Shown piece by piece: positions 7,680 to 16,595 of a stretch of DNA of 53,199 nucleotides. The stretch comes from an uncultured Prevotellaceae bacterium (GTDB taxonomy: Bacteria > Bacteroidota > Bacteroidia > Bacteroidales > Bacteroidaceae). Within the stretch, counting starts at the first letter, position 1, and each line of letters begins with the position of its first letter. Both the position numbers and the translations under genes were made by a program. The stretch is taken from positions 1-53,199 of the forward strand of contig CAMVDV010000020.1 in assembly GCA_947166305.1 (NCBI GenBank), given 5' to 3'. The notes under the pieces were generated by a model, which worked only from the letters and a program-made list of their open reading frames with translations, had not been told where the DNA came from and did not search any database.

Positions 7680-7687
7680 TAACTTTG
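7680..7687 (+). promoter_or_regulatory. Promoter -7 box for nrdDG
   Basis: TAACTTTG followed by CA, with TTG about 20 bases upstream (near 7657), matches both Bacteroidota promoter elements. The leader to the ATG at 7727 is about 36 bases. Confidence 0.75.
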
Positions 7688-7726
7688 CACCGCATTCTAC
7701 AAACAAATCTCAAAAACACTACGCAT

Positions 7727-9934
7727 ATGATACAGACAGTCAAGAAGAGAGACGGACGCACCGTAGGCTTCAACGAGCAGAAGATCTGCGCAGCCATCCG
7801 CAAAGCCATGCTCACGACAGAGGAAGGCGAAGACAACGAGCTCATACAGCAAATTGCCGACCGCATCAGCATGAAGGGCAAAAGCCAGATGACCGTGGAG
7901 GAAATCCAGGACATGGTGGAGAACGAACTCATGAAGAGCTCGCGCAAGGACGTGGCAAAGGCCTATATCAAGTACCGCAACCAGCGCAGCGTGGCACGCA
8001 AGGCCAAGACGCGCGACATCTTCCTCGAGATAATTAACATAAAGAACAACGACGTCACGCGCGAAAACGCCAACATGAATGCCGACACACCGGCAGGCAT
8101 GATGATGAAATTCGCCAGCGAGACCACCAAACCTTTCGTCGATGACTTCCTCCTGAGCGAGAGTGCCAAGGAAGCAGTGCAGGGCAATTACATCCACATC
8201 CACGACAAAGATTACTATCCCACCAAGTCCCTCACCTGCGTGCAGCACCCGCTCGACCTCATCCTCAAGAACGGTTTCCAGGCAGGACACGGCGAGAGTC
8301 GGCCAGCAAAGCGCATCGAGACAGCCAGCATACTGGGCTGCATCAGCATGGAGACCGTGCAAAACGAGATGCACGGCGGGCAGGCCATCCCCGCATTCGA
8401 CTTCTATCTGGCACCCTTCGTCCGCACATCCTACATCGAGGAAGTCAAAGTGCTCGAGGAACTCACAGGCGAAGACTACAGCGAGCTCTACAATGCACCC
8501 ATCGACGACTACCTCAACATCCCACTCAACGGCTTCCAAGGACGGGACCGCATTAAGCAGCACGCCATAAACAAGACCGTCGGACGCGTACACCAAGCCA
8601 TGGAAGCATTCATCCACAACATGAACACCATCCACAGCCGTGGCGGAAACCAAGTAGTCTTCTCCAGTATCAACTATGGCACCGACACAAGCGCCGAAGG
8701 ACGTTGCATCATACGCGAAATCCTGCGCAGCACCTACGAGGGAGTCGGCAATGGAGAGACAGCAATCTTCCCCATTCAGATATGGAAAAAGAAGAAAGGC
8801 GTCAGCTACCTGCCCGAAGACCGCAACTACGACCTTTACAAGTACGCATGCAAGGTGACGGCTCGCAGATTCTTCCCTAACTTTGTCAACCTCGACGCAC
8901 CCTACAACTTCAATGAGAACTGGAAGGCCGACGACCCGGAACGCTTCAAGTGGGAAGTAGCCACGATGGGTTGCCGCACACGCGTCTTTGAGAACCGATT
9001 CGGACCCAAGACAAGTATCGGACGAGGCAACCTCAGTTTCACGACAATGAACATCGTCAAGCTCGCAATCGAATGCATGGGCATCGAAAACAAACAGGAG
9101 CGTATCGACGCATTCTTCGCCAAACTCGACAACATGCTTGAGGTCACCGCCCAACAACTCCACGACCGATTCGAATTCCAGAAGACGGCTTACGCCAAAC
9201 AGTTCCCACTTCTCATGAAAGGCCTCTGGCTCGGCAGCGAAAAACTCGGCCCCAACGACACCATCGCCTCAGTCATCAACCAGGGAACACTCGGCATTGG
9301 CTTCATAGGACTCGCCGAATGCCTCATAGCCCTCATCGGCAAACACCACGGAGAAAGCGAGGAAGCACAGGAACTCGGCTTGAAGATTGTCACATACATG
9401 CGCGACAGAGTCAATGAATTCAGCGAGCGCTACCAGCACAACTACAGCGTCCTTGCCACCCCGGCAGAAGGTTTGGCCGGACGATTCACTAAGCGCGACC
9501 GCGAAAAGTTCGGCATTCTGCCCGGAATCACCGACCGCGACTACTACACAAACTCTAATCATGTGCCCGTCTACTACCACTGTTCCGCACTCCACAAAGC
9601 ACAGGTCGAGGCACCATACCACAACCTTACGCGCGGAGGACACATCTTCTATGTAGAAATAGACGGCGACGCCACCCACAACCCCGAAGCCGTCATGCGC
9701 ATCGTCGACATGATGGACAAGTACGACATAGGCTATGGCAGCGTCAACCACACACGCAACCGCTGCATGGACTGTGGCTATGAGAACGCAGAAAAGACGA
9801 TGGACACCTGTCCGAAGTGCGGCAGCACCAACATCGACCGCCTCCAGCGCATCACAGGCTACCTCGTTGGCACCACAGACCGCTGGAACAAAGCCAAACT
9901 TGCCGAGCTGAATGACCGCGTAGTCCATGATTAA
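7727..9934 (+). CDS. nrdD: Anaerobic ribonucleoside-triphosphate reductase
   Basis: Glycyl-radical enzyme that reduces ribonucleoside triphosphates to deoxy forms under anaerobic conditions (735 residues). An ATP-cone regulatory domain occupies roughly residues 1-95 (MIQTVKKRDGRTVGFNEQKI onward). The catalytic barrel includes HIHDKDYYPTKSLTCVQHPLDLIL and GCISMETVQNEMHGGQ. Near the C-terminus are a four-cysteine zinc site (CMDCGYENAEKTMDTCPKCG) and the glycyl-radical loop RITGYLVGTTDRW. The ATG at 7727 is preferred over the Met at 7685 because the latter overlaps the promoter box. The stop overlaps nrdG by eight bases. Regulation probably involves the promoter at 7680 and the twin sites at 7523 and 7587. 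Confidence 0.98.
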   Translation: MIQTVKKRDGRTVGFNEQKICAAIRKAMLTTEEGEDNELIQQIADRISMKGKSQMTVEEIQDMVENELMKSSRKDVAKAYIKYRNQRSVARKAKTRDIFLEIINIKNNDVTRENANMNADTPAGMMMKFASETTKPFVDDFLLSESAKEAVQGNYIHIHDKDYYPTKSLTCVQHPLDLILKNGFQAGHGESRPAKRIETASILGCISMETVQNEMHGGQAIPAFDFYLAPFVRTSYIEEVKVLEELTGEDYSELYNAPIDDYLNIPLNGFQGRDRIKQHAINKTVGRVHQAMEAFIHNMNTIHSRGGNQVVFSSINYGTDTSAEGRCIIREILRSTYEGVGNGETAIFPIQIWKKKKGVSYLPEDRNYDLYKYACKVTARRFFPNFVNLDAPYNFNENWKADDPERFKWEVATMGCRTRVFENRFGPKTSIGRGNLSFTTMNIVKLAIECMGIENKQERIDAFFAKLDNMLEVTAQQLHDRFEFQKTAYAKQFPLLMKGLWLGSEKLGPNDTIASVINQGTLGIGFIGLAECLIALIGKHHGESEEAQELGLKIVTYMRDRVNEFSERYQHNYSVLATPAEGLAGRFTKRDREKFGILPGITDRDYYTNSNHVPVYYHCSALHKAQVEAPYHNLTRGGHIFYVEIDGDATHNPEAVMRIVDMMDKYDIGYGSVNHTRNRCMDCGYENAEKTMDTCPKCGSTNIDRLQRITGYLVGTTDRWNKAKLAELNDRVVHD

Positions 9935-10418
9935 TGTACTCAGAATCCTGCACGACACCACCGTAGACGGCCCAGGCTTTCGCACAAGCATCTACTGCTC
10001 GGGATGTCGACACCAATGCCCCGGCTGCCACAACCCGCAGTCGTGGGCTTTTGGCAAAGGTACCGATCGCACCACCGACGAACTGCTCGACGTGATAAAG
10101 TCCGACCCCTTTGCCGACGTAACCTTCACCGGTGGCGACCCATTCTTTCAGGCTGAAGGCTTCACGGAACTCGCCAAGCGCATCAAGGCCGAGACGGACA
10201 AGACGATATGGTGCTACACGGGCTTCCGATACGAGAACCTTCTGCACGACAATGCTGCACAGCAGTTGCTGCAACACATCGACGTGCTGGTGGACGGGCC
10301 GTTCGTCGAGATCTTGCGCGACGAAGACCTCCTCTTCCGAGGCAGCAGCAATCAGCGCCTCATCGACGTGCCTCGCACAAGAAGGGAAGGCTGCATCGCC
10401 ATCTGGCAAAGGGACTGA
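9927..10418 (+). CDS. nrdG: Anaerobic ribonucleotide reductase activating protein
   Basis: Radical-SAM activase that installs the glycyl radical in NrdD. The 4Fe-4S cluster motif CxxxCxxC is at C27, C31 and C34 (CRHQCPGC), after the family start LRILHDTTVDGPGFRTSIY. The GGDPFF motif, which contacts SAM, follows. At 163 residues it has the usual length. It overlaps the end of nrdD by eight bases, so expression is tightly coupled. The Mrp-like ATPase gene follows 26 bp later and may share the transcript. Confidence 0.97.
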   Translation: MINVLRILHDTTVDGPGFRTSIYCSGCRHQCPGCHNPQSWAFGKGTDRTTDELLDVIKSDPFADVTFTGGDPFFQAEGFTELAKRIKAETDKTIWCYTGFRYENLLHDNAAQQLLQHIDVLVDGPFVEILRDEDLLFRGSSNQRLIDVPRTRREGCIAIWQRD

Positions 10419-10444
10419 CAAGCTAACCAAGCACATTATTCCTT

Positions 10445-11545
10445 ATGACTCTATATCCTCAACTCATACTCGACGCGCTTTCCACGGTGAGATACCCCGG
10501 GACGGGAAAGAACATCGTGGAGATGAAGATGGTGGACGACGATATCCGTATCGCCGGACTCAGCGTCTCGTTCACCCTAATCTTTGACAAACCCACCGAT
10601 CCATTCATGCGTAGCGTGGTGAAGGCTGCCGAGGCTGCCATACATGCCTACGCCTCGAAGGATGCCGAGGTGGAGATAAAGACCCGAAGCCTGCAGGCTC
10701 CCCGGCCCGAACTGCCCGACCTGTTGCCTGGCGTGAAGAACATCATTGCCGTATCGAGCGGCAAGGGAGGCGTGGGAAAGAGCACCGTGGCGGTGAACCT
10801 GGCAGTGGCTCTGGCAAGGATGGGCATGAAGGTCGGACTGCTCGACTGTGACATCTTCGGCCCATCCGCTCCCAAGATGTTCAGAATGGAAGACGCTCAG
10901 CCCTACAGCGAGCGCATCGACGGCCGGGACCTCATTGTCCCCCTCGAACAATACGGCGTGAAGGTGCTCAGCATCGGCTTCTTTGTCCGTCCGGACCAAG
11001 GCATCATGTGGCGGGGAGGCATGGCGAGCAATGCCCTAAAGCAACTCATCGGCGACGCCAACTGGGGAGACCTCGACTACTTTATCCTCGACACTCCGCC
11101 GGGAACGTCGGACATTCATCTGACACTCGTGCAGACCATCCCCATCACGGGAGCAGTCATCGTGAGCACACCCCAGCAGGTGGCACTGGCAGACGCGAGG
11201 AAAGGCATCGACATGTACCGCAACGAGAAGGTGAACGTCCCTATCCTCGGACTGGTGGAGAACATGTCGTGGTTCACTCCGGCACAGCATCCCGACGAGC
11301 GATACTATCTCTTCGGACACGAAGGGGCAAGGCTTCTGGCCGAAGAGATGGAGATTCCGCTGTTGGCGCAGATACCTCTTGTGCAAGACATCTGCGAGAG
11401 CGGCGACAAGGGCCTGCCTGCCGCCACTGAGCCGCAGAGCATTACGGGCCAAGCCTTCATGCATCTGGCCGCACGCCTCGTCACGGAGACCGACAAGCGG
11501 CGCGTCAACCTTCCACCCACACAGATTGTCGGAGTGAAGAACTGA
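10445..11545 (+). CDS. Mrp/ApbC-type iron-sulfur carrier ATPase
   Basis: P-loop ATPase of the Mrp/NBP35 family that helps assemble or transfer iron-sulfur clusters in the cytoplasm. An N-terminal MIP18/DUF59 domain (about residues 1-85) is followed by the deviant Walker A SGKGGVGKST (residues 105-114), DCDIFGPSAPKMF and ILDTPPGTSDIHL. The cysteine pair CPxC found in many ApbC/NBP35 proteins after ENM(S)xF is absent; the site reads ENMSWFTPAQHPDER. The lack appears common in Bacteroidales homologues as I recall them. Location after nrdDG fits a role in maturing the NrdG cluster, but this is inference. Confidence 0.92.
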   Translation: MTLYPQLILDALSTVRYPGTGKNIVEMKMVDDDIRIAGLSVSFTLIFDKPTDPFMRSVVKAAEAAIHAYASKDAEVEIKTRSLQAPRPELPDLLPGVKNIIAVSSGKGGVGKSTVAVNLAVALARMGMKVGLLDCDIFGPSAPKMFRMEDAQPYSERIDGRDLIVPLEQYGVKVLSIGFFVRPDQGIMWRGGMASNALKQLIGDANWGDLDYFILDTPPGTSDIHLTLVQTIPITGAVIVSTPQQVALADARKGIDMYRNEKVNVPILGLVENMSWFTPAQHPDERYYLFGHEGARLLAEEMEIPLLAQIPLVQDICESGDKGLPAATEPQSITGQAFMHLAARLVTETDKRRVNLPPTQIVGVKN

Positions 11546-11574
11546 CTCCGAGCCTAACCACAAAAGCCGACGAC

Positions 11575-12912
11575 ATGAACAACCTCAAGACCCTCCTCCT
11601 GCTGACCACTGCCTCGCTCTCTGCCATGGCTCAGAGTATGAGCGTCCACCAAGGCGGCAAGGAGATATCCTTCGACCTCAGCGACGTGGACAGCGTGACC
11701 TTCGACCAGACACCCAACCTCTGGCGGACGGCCGACAAGCACGTCAGTTTCTACTACGCACCGGGGTGGAACGAGATAGCCGCGCCTTCGTACACCGAGG
11801 AGGACGGCACCTACACCGTCACCCTCAGCCGCTCCACCACAGCACAGTGGCAGGCGCAGATGTTCATCGTCAGCGACCTCACGGCCAACGCCCGCAAGAA
11901 CTACGACTTCCGGCTCACCCTGTCGTCCGACAAGGCACTCACCGCCACCGTAAAGCTCTACCAGGACGGCCGCGACGACCTTTACTTCTTCGAGGAACGG
12001 GTGCCGCTGAAGGCAGGCGAGGAAGTCGTCTTCGAGCGGAACGACATGGCCGGGCTCGACATGAGCCGCGTCAGTCTGCTCATAGACTTTGGCGGTAACC
12101 GCACAGGCACCACGGTGAAAGTCTCCTCAATCCGTTTCATGGAGAGGGACTACGACTCCTCTCTCCACCAGAACTCCTGCCCATTGCCCGACTACAGGCT
12201 TGTCTGGCACGACGAATTCAGCTCCCGCGTGCTCAACACCACCAGCCGCTGGACATTCCAGACCGCACAGGCCGGATGGGTGAACCACGAGCTTCAGACC
12301 TACGTCGCAGGCCGCAGTCCCAAGGGAGGCAAGGTGGCCGAGCAGACAGACGGCACCCTGAAGATACACACCTTCCGCGAAGGCGACAAGATCTACAGCG
12401 CCCGGCTCTACGGACACAAGAGCGTGGGCTTCAAGTACGGCTACATCGAGGCCCGCATCAAACTGCCCCGCGGCAAGGGAACCTGGCCCGCATGGTGGAT
12501 GATGCCCGTAGGCGGAAGCGACTGGCCTGCGTGCGGAGAGATAGACATCATGGAGGAAGTGGGCGTAGACGCCAACATCGTCTCCAGCAGCATACACTGC
12601 ACCGCCTACAACCACCCCTCCAACACACAGAAGACCCACTCCATGACCTGCGTCGGCGCTGAGGACGGATTCCACATCTACGCCCTGGAGTGGACAGAAG
12701 ACTACATCCGCACCTACGTCGACGGACGCGAACAGCTCTATTTTGAAAACGACCATCAGGGCAATCCCGACACCTGGCCCTTCGACAAAGCCTTCTATCC
12801 CATCCTAAACGTAGCCTGGGGCGGCGACTGGGGCGGTTATGCAGGCGTCGACGAGACAGCCCTCCCGCTCACAATGGAAGTGGACTACGTCCGCATCTGG
12901 CAGAAGAAGTGA
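11575..12912 (+). CDS. Secreted glycoside hydrolase family 16 (beta-glucanase-like)
   Basis: Extracytoplasmic endo-beta-glucanase or laminarinase-like enzyme. A signal peptide (about residues 1-19, ending AMAQ) is followed by a short segment (ISFDLSDVDSVTFD) that recurs in many Bacteroidota surface proteins. A beta-rich domain (about 45-185) resembles a carbohydrate-binding module. The GH16 catalytic domain fills residues 205-445. The catalytic motif ExDxxE reads EIDIME, with nucleophile E322, D324 and acid/base E327; conserved WPAWWMMP precedes it and YVRIWQKK ends the chain. It begins 29 bp after the Mrp gene with no separate promoter seen. The hairpin at 12961-13001 probably terminates transcription. 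Confidence 0.93.
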   Translation: MNNLKTLLLLTTASLSAMAQSMSVHQGGKEISFDLSDVDSVTFDQTPNLWRTADKHVSFYYAPGWNEIAAPSYTEEDGTYTVTLSRSTTAQWQAQMFIVSDLTANARKNYDFRLTLSSDKALTATVKLYQDGRDDLYFFEERVPLKAGEEVVFERNDMAGLDMSRVSLLIDFGGNRTGTTVKVSSIRFMERDYDSSLHQNSCPLPDYRLVWHDEFSSRVLNTTSRWTFQTAQAGWVNHELQTYVAGRSPKGGKVAEQTDGTLKIHTFREGDKIYSARLYGHKSVGFKYGYIEARIKLPRGKGTWPAWWMMPVGGSDWPACGEIDIMEEVGVDANIVSSSIHCTAYNHPSNTQKTHSMTCVGAEDGFHIYALEWTEDYIRTYVDGREQLYFENDHQGNPDTWPFDKAFYPILNVAWGGDWGGYAGVDETALPLTMEVDYVRIWQKK

Positions 12913-13000
12913 AAAAACGCAGGCTGCGGAAATGGCAAACGCAGCGTGCGGAAACAGCAAACGCAGCGTGCGGAAATGGCAAACACCGCACGCTGCGTTT
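12913..13000. repeat. 22-bp array A: three direct units plus inverted cap
   Basis: Units at 12913-12934, 12935-12956 and 12957-12978 share AAACGCAG-GTGCGGAAA-type sequence, each with a CGCA-gcg-TGCG palindromic core. The fourth unit (12979-13000) is inverted and pairs with the third to form the terminator-like hairpin. Array B (31526-31657) has closely related units. Confidence 0.85.
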
Positions 13001-13003
13001 TCA
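12961..13003 (+). terminator. Hairpin terminator formed by array A
   Basis: A perfect 13-bp stem (ACGCAGCGTGCGG at 12961-12973 with CCGCACGCTGCGT at 12986-12998) encloses a 12-base loop and is followed by TTTTC. It lies 49 bp after the GH16 stop codon. Confidence 0.75.
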
Positions 13004-13164
13004 TCACCCACATCCCGTCCCCCATCTTTCCCACAGGCAACTGCCACCCGGTCACGCTCCCGCGAACACATCCACACAAGCCCGATACAGCAGCCAAACA
13101 CACCCTCCGAGGCAGATAAACACACTTTTATCCCCAAACGCTTGCACGTTAAGGTAAAAAAACG

Positions 13165-13172
13165 TAACTTTG
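13165..13172 (+). promoter_or_regulatory. Promoter -7 box for the polysaccharide locus
   Basis: TAACTTTG followed by CA, with TTG at 13142-13144 about 20 bases upstream, matches the Bacteroidota consensus well. The start of transcription near 13177 gives a leader of about 185 bases before the first gene. The leader contains a bulged hairpin GGGGATTA/TAACCCC around 13255-13280. Confidence 0.75.
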
Positions 13173-13361
13173 CACCGATTTTACAGTAGCATAAAGCTCG
13201 GCACAAAACAGGCCATGACAAGCAACAAAACAGGCAAAGCGAGCTCAACCAACTGGGGATTAGCACTTTACGTTAACCCCAAAGCCCCAAGACTATGTGC
13301 CTGAGCCAAAAGAGCACACATCGCAAAGCCACATATCCAATATCATGACACAACAGAAACA

Positions 13362-14417
13362 ATGCTAAGCAACAACATACAGCTCGAAGGAAAGACCGTC
13401 ATCGTCACCGGCGCCGCAGGATTCATCGGCTCCAACCTCGTAGGCCGCCTTTTCCGCGAATTCCAAGACATCAAGGTCGTCGGCATCGACTCCCTCACCG
13501 ACTACTACGACGTACGCCTCAAGCAAGAACGGCTCGCACAGATAGCAGCCCTCGGACGCGACTGGACATTCCTCAAGGAAAACATCGCCGACAAGCAAGC
13601 CGTCGACCGCATCTTCCAACAGCACAAACCGAGCGTCGTCGTCAACCTCGCCGCACAAGCAGGCGTGCGCTACAGCATCACCAACCCCGATGCCTACATC
13701 GAGAGCAACCTCATCGGCTTCTACAACATCCTCGAGGCCTGCCGCCACCACGGCGTCGGTCACCTCGTCTATGCCTCAAGCAGCAGCGTCTACGGCTCAA
13801 ACAAGAAAGTCCCCTACTCCACCGACGACAAGGTGGACAACCCCGTCAGCCTCTACGCAGCCACCAAGAAAAGCAACGAACTCCTCGCACACGCCTACAG
13901 CAAACTCTACGCCATCCCCACCACCGGCCTGCGCTTCTTCACCGTCTACGGCCCGGCCGGACGGCCCGACATGGCTTACTTCGGCTTCACCGACAAGCTC
14001 CGCCGGGGCGAAACCATACAGATCTTCAACTACGGCAACTGCAAGCGCGACTTCACATACATCGACGATATCGTCGAAGGCGTAGTCCGCGTCATGCAGC
14101 ACGCACCGGAAGTCCAGACTGGCGAGGACGGCCTGCCCATCCCAGCCTACAAGGTCTACAACATCGGAAACAGTTCCCCCGAGAACCTGCTCGACTTCGT
14201 CAGCATCCTCCAGGAAGAGCTCATCGAGGCAGGCGTCCTTCCCTCCGACTACGACTTCGAGGCCCACAAGCAGCTCGTCCCCATGCAACCCGGCGACGTC
14301 CCCACGACCTTCGCCGACACAACCCCCTTGGAACAAGACTTCGGCTTCCGCCCCTCCACCCCCCTCCGCCAAGGCCTCCGCGCCTTCGCCCAGTGGTATG
14401 CAGGGTATTACAAATGA
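13362..14417 (+). CDS. NAD-dependent epimerase (UDP-glucuronate 4-epimerase-like)
   Basis: Extended short-chain dehydrogenase/reductase that inverts a sugar hydroxyl on a nucleotide sugar. The NAD-binding motif GAAGFIG is at residues 17-23 and the catalytic YxxxK at Y165-K169 (YAATKK), with the upstream serine stretch YASSSSVYG. The segments DSLTDYYDVRLKQERL and PDMAYFGFTDKLRRGE are typical of UDP-glucuronate or UDP-uronate 4-epimerases (CapI-like). It is the first gene of the polysaccharide locus and has its own promoter. It would pair naturally with the nucleotide-sugar dehydrogenase at 23341 to supply uronic-acid precursors. Its G+C content matches the chromosomal flank, unlike the genes that follow. 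Confidence 0.9.
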   Translation: MLSNNIQLEGKTVIVTGAAGFIGSNLVGRLFREFQDIKVVGIDSLTDYYDVRLKQERLAQIAALGRDWTFLKENIADKQAVDRIFQQHKPSVVVNLAAQAGVRYSITNPDAYIESNLIGFYNILEACRHHGVGHLVYASSSSVYGSNKKVPYSTDDKVDNPVSLYAATKKSNELLAHAYSKLYAIPTTGLRFFTVYGPAGRPDMAYFGFTDKLRRGETIQIFNYGNCKRDFTYIDDIVEGVVRVMQHAPEVQTGEDGLPIPAYKVYNIGNSSPENLLDFVSILQEELIEAGVLPSDYDFEAHKQLVPMQPGDVPTTFADTTPLEQDFGFRPSTPLRQGLRAFAQWYAGYYK

Positions 14418-14442
14418 GGAAAGACAACAGACACCCCAGTTC

Positions 14443-15147
14443 ATGATAATAAAGAAATTCAGGAAGCGCCTGAAAGACTTGAGATACATCTTCTCCACAC
14501 TGTATTTCAATTTCCATTATCTACCTTTCCGTCAAGCCATCCATCTGCCCATTTTGCTATACAAGCCTCATCTGCTCAAGTGCAAAGGCAAGGTTATACT
14601 GCAGCCAGACGATGGGCGCATCCGCTACGGAATGGTAAGGATGGGCTTTTGTCGTGTTTCAATATATCCCAACTCCGGCATAACATGGGAGAATCACGGC
14701 GGGACAGTCATCTTCAGAGGGAGGTGCGTATTAGGCAACGACACTTATATGTCGTTTGGTCCTAAAACGACAGTTGAGTTCGGGCATGGCTTCTCAAATG
14801 CTGCCGGACTGAAGTTGGTGTCATACAGAGGCATCAAGTTTGGTCAGTTCTGCCGTATTGGATGGGGCAGCCTTTGCATGGATACCAACATCCACCCACT
14901 GTATGATATGGTGAAGAAGGAATACCTACCAGCAAGCGGAAAGATAGAGATTGGCGACCACAACTGGTTCGGCACGGAATGCAAGGTGATGCACAGCGTA
15001 GTGACACCCGAACGTTGCATCTGGGGCATGGGGACAACCGTCACACGCGGTTGCATCAAGAAGTCATATTGCGTGATGGGAGGCAATCCCGTCAGGATAT
15101 TACGCGAGAACGTCATGCGTAACCTCGAGCACAACTTTGAAGAGTGA
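14443..15147 (+). CDS. Hexapeptide-repeat acyltransferase
   Basis: A 234-residue protein with left-handed beta-helix repeats (about residues 60-225), for example GGTVIFRGRCVLGNDTYMSFGPKTTVEFG and KIEIGDHNWFGTECKVMHSVV. This points to a CoA-dependent acetyl- or acyltransferase acting on a sugar. The ATG at 14443 is chosen because it begins a natural basic N-terminus (MIIKKFRKRLKDL); an earlier in-frame ATG overlaps the end of the epimerase gene. The stop overlaps the flippase start (TGATG). The acceptor sugar cannot be told from sequence. From here the base composition becomes more AT-rich. Confidence 0.85.
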   Translation: MIIKKFRKRLKDLRYIFSTLYFNFHYLPFRQAIHLPILLYKPHLLKCKGKVILQPDDGRIRYGMVRMGFCRVSIYPNSGITWENHGGTVIFRGRCVLGNDTYMSFGPKTTVEFGHGFSNAAGLKLVSYRGIKFGQFCRIGWGSLCMDTNIHPLYDMVKKEYLPASGKIEIGDHNWFGTECKVMHSVVTPERCIWGMGTTVTRGCIKKSYCVMGGNPVRILRENVMRNLEHNFEE

Positions 15148-16595
15148 TGGAGAACGAATCACTGAAAAAGAAAACCATCAAAGGCGTTGGCTGGTCTGCA
15201 GTAGACAACGCATCACGACTTGGAGTGCAATTCTTGGTAGGAATTGTACTTGCGCGATTATTGTCGCCTGACGATTATGGCCTTTTGGGACTTGTCGCTG
15301 TCTTCACCACCATCTGTACTGCTTTCATAAACGGCGGGTTCAACAGTGCATTGATTCGCACAAAGGACGCTTCTGAGGAAGACTACAACACTTCATTCTT
15401 TGTCAATCTGCTGCTGAGCCTGTTCTTCTATGCCGTCCTGTTTGCCTGTGCCCCATTGATTGCCAGCTTTTTCGGAAGGACAGAATTAACGGCATTGGTC
15501 AGAGTTTCCATGATAGGCATCATCATCGGTGCCTTGTCCATGGTTCAGCAAACCCGACTAACAAAACGAATTGACTTCAAGACACAGACAAAAATCACAT
15601 TGGTATCGTCTGTCGTTAGCGGACTGATTGGCATTGGATTGGCAGTCATAGATTTCGGAGTATGGGCATTAGTGGCACAGCAACTATCCTCTCAGATTTT
15701 CACAACCATACTTCTATACTTCTACAACCGCTGGATGCCCAGTTTAAGTTTCTCCTTAGAAAGCTTCCACAGGCTATTTGGCTTTGGTTGGAAAATAATG
15801 GCAAGCAACTTGATTACTACAATTTGGAGAGACCTATATCAAATGGTAATAGGAAAGTGTTATGCTCCTGCCGCGCTGGGACAATACACCAGAGCCAAAC
15901 ATTTCTCCAATATGCTATCTAATAATCTGGTGAATATCATACAACGTGTCACTTATCCTGTACTGAGCAATATTCAAGACGACAGCCAACGTCTGCTTTC
16001 TGCATATCGTCGCATTATTAAGATGAGTACGTTTGTCACCTCCGTCTTCACATTTATGCTTGCAGCTGTCAGCGAGCCGCTCATATTATGCTTAATTGGC
16101 CCGAAATGGCATGATGCCGCCGTCTATCTACCATTTCTTTGTGCCATTGGACTTCTCTACCCCCTTATTGCCATCAACATGAACCTGTTGGCAGTACAAG
16201 GACGCAGCGATGTTCTACTGATTATTGAGATTATCAAAAAAGTCACCGAACTGATACCCCTGTTCATTGGCATATTCGTGGGAATTATCCCCATGCTCTG
16301 TGCCAGCATATTGACAGGTCTGATTGGTTATTTACTTAATGCCTACTATGCAGGCCAAACGTTAGGTTACACCACTCGGACACAACTGCTCGATACTGCG
16401 CCATCATACGGAGTGGGACTGACGATAGCGATACCAGTGTCTTTGCTTTCCTTCCTGCCTTTGTCATGCTGGATAATTCTTCCCTTACAAATTGTTGTGG
16501 GTGTTTTGACATTTTTCTTGGTTTGTCATATTTCAAAGATAAAAGAATATGAAGAAATCAAGGCAATTGCTATAAACCGCTTGCGAAAAAAATAA
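15147..16595 (+). CDS. Polysaccharide repeat-unit flippase (Wzx-like)
   Basis: Polytopic inner-membrane protein of the oligosaccharide-flippase/MOP superfamily, expected to move lipid-linked repeat units to the periplasmic face. The 482-residue chain begins with the family opening KKKTIKGVGWSAVDNASRLGVQFLVGIVLARLLSPDDYGLLGLV. It contains about a dozen to fourteen hydrophobic segments and the conserved loop YTRAKHFSNMLSNNLVNIIQRVTYPVLS. The ATG at 15147 overlaps the preceding stop; a GTG one codon earlier is an alternative. Its stop overlaps the next gene by one base (TAATG). With the polymerase at 17751 it indicates a Wzx/Wzy-type assembly pathway. Confidence 0.92.
   Translation: MENESLKKKTIKGVGWSAVDNASRLGVQFLVGIVLARLLSPDDYGLLGLVAVFTTICTAFINGGFNSALIRTKDASEEDYNTSFFVNLLLSLFFYAVLFACAPLIASFFGRTELTALVRVSMIGIIIGALSMVQQTRLTKRIDFKTQTKITLVSSVVSGLIGIGLAVIDFGVWALVAQQLSSQIFTTILLYFYNRWMPSLSFSLESFHRLFGFGWKIMASNLITTIWRDLYQMVIGKCYAPAALGQYTRAKHFSNMLSNNLVNIIQRVTYPVLSNIQDDSQRLLSAYRRIIKMSTFVTSVFTFMLAAVSEPLILCLIGPKWHDAAVYLPFLCAIGLLYPLIAINMNLLAVQGRSDVLLIIEIIKKVTELIPLFIGIFVGIIPMLCASILTGLIGYLLNAYYAGQTLGYTTRTQLLDTAPSYGVGLTIAIPVSLLSFLPLSCWIILPLQIVVGVLTFFLVCHISKIKEYEEIKAIAINRLRKK

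Larger units (their letters stand above)
12913..13361. other. Intergenic region between GH16 gene and polysaccharide locus
   Basis: No gene is evident in these 449 bp. They contain array A, its terminator hairpin, the polysaccharide promoter (13165-13172) and a long transcribed leader of about 185 bases. The frames crossing it (up to 153 residues) are compositionally biased shadows of the repeats. Confidence 0.6.

Noticed and set aside
12913..13000. Possible CRISPR array from regular repeats.
   Set aside because: Units are contiguous with no spacers of unique sequence, and no cas genes are in the window.
13148..13277. Invertible promoter flanked by GTTAAGGTAAA and TTTACGTTAAC.
   Set aside because: The inverted repeat is short (10 of 11) and the -33 element lies outside it, unlike the long repeats at Bacteroides phase-variable promoters; no invertase gene is near.
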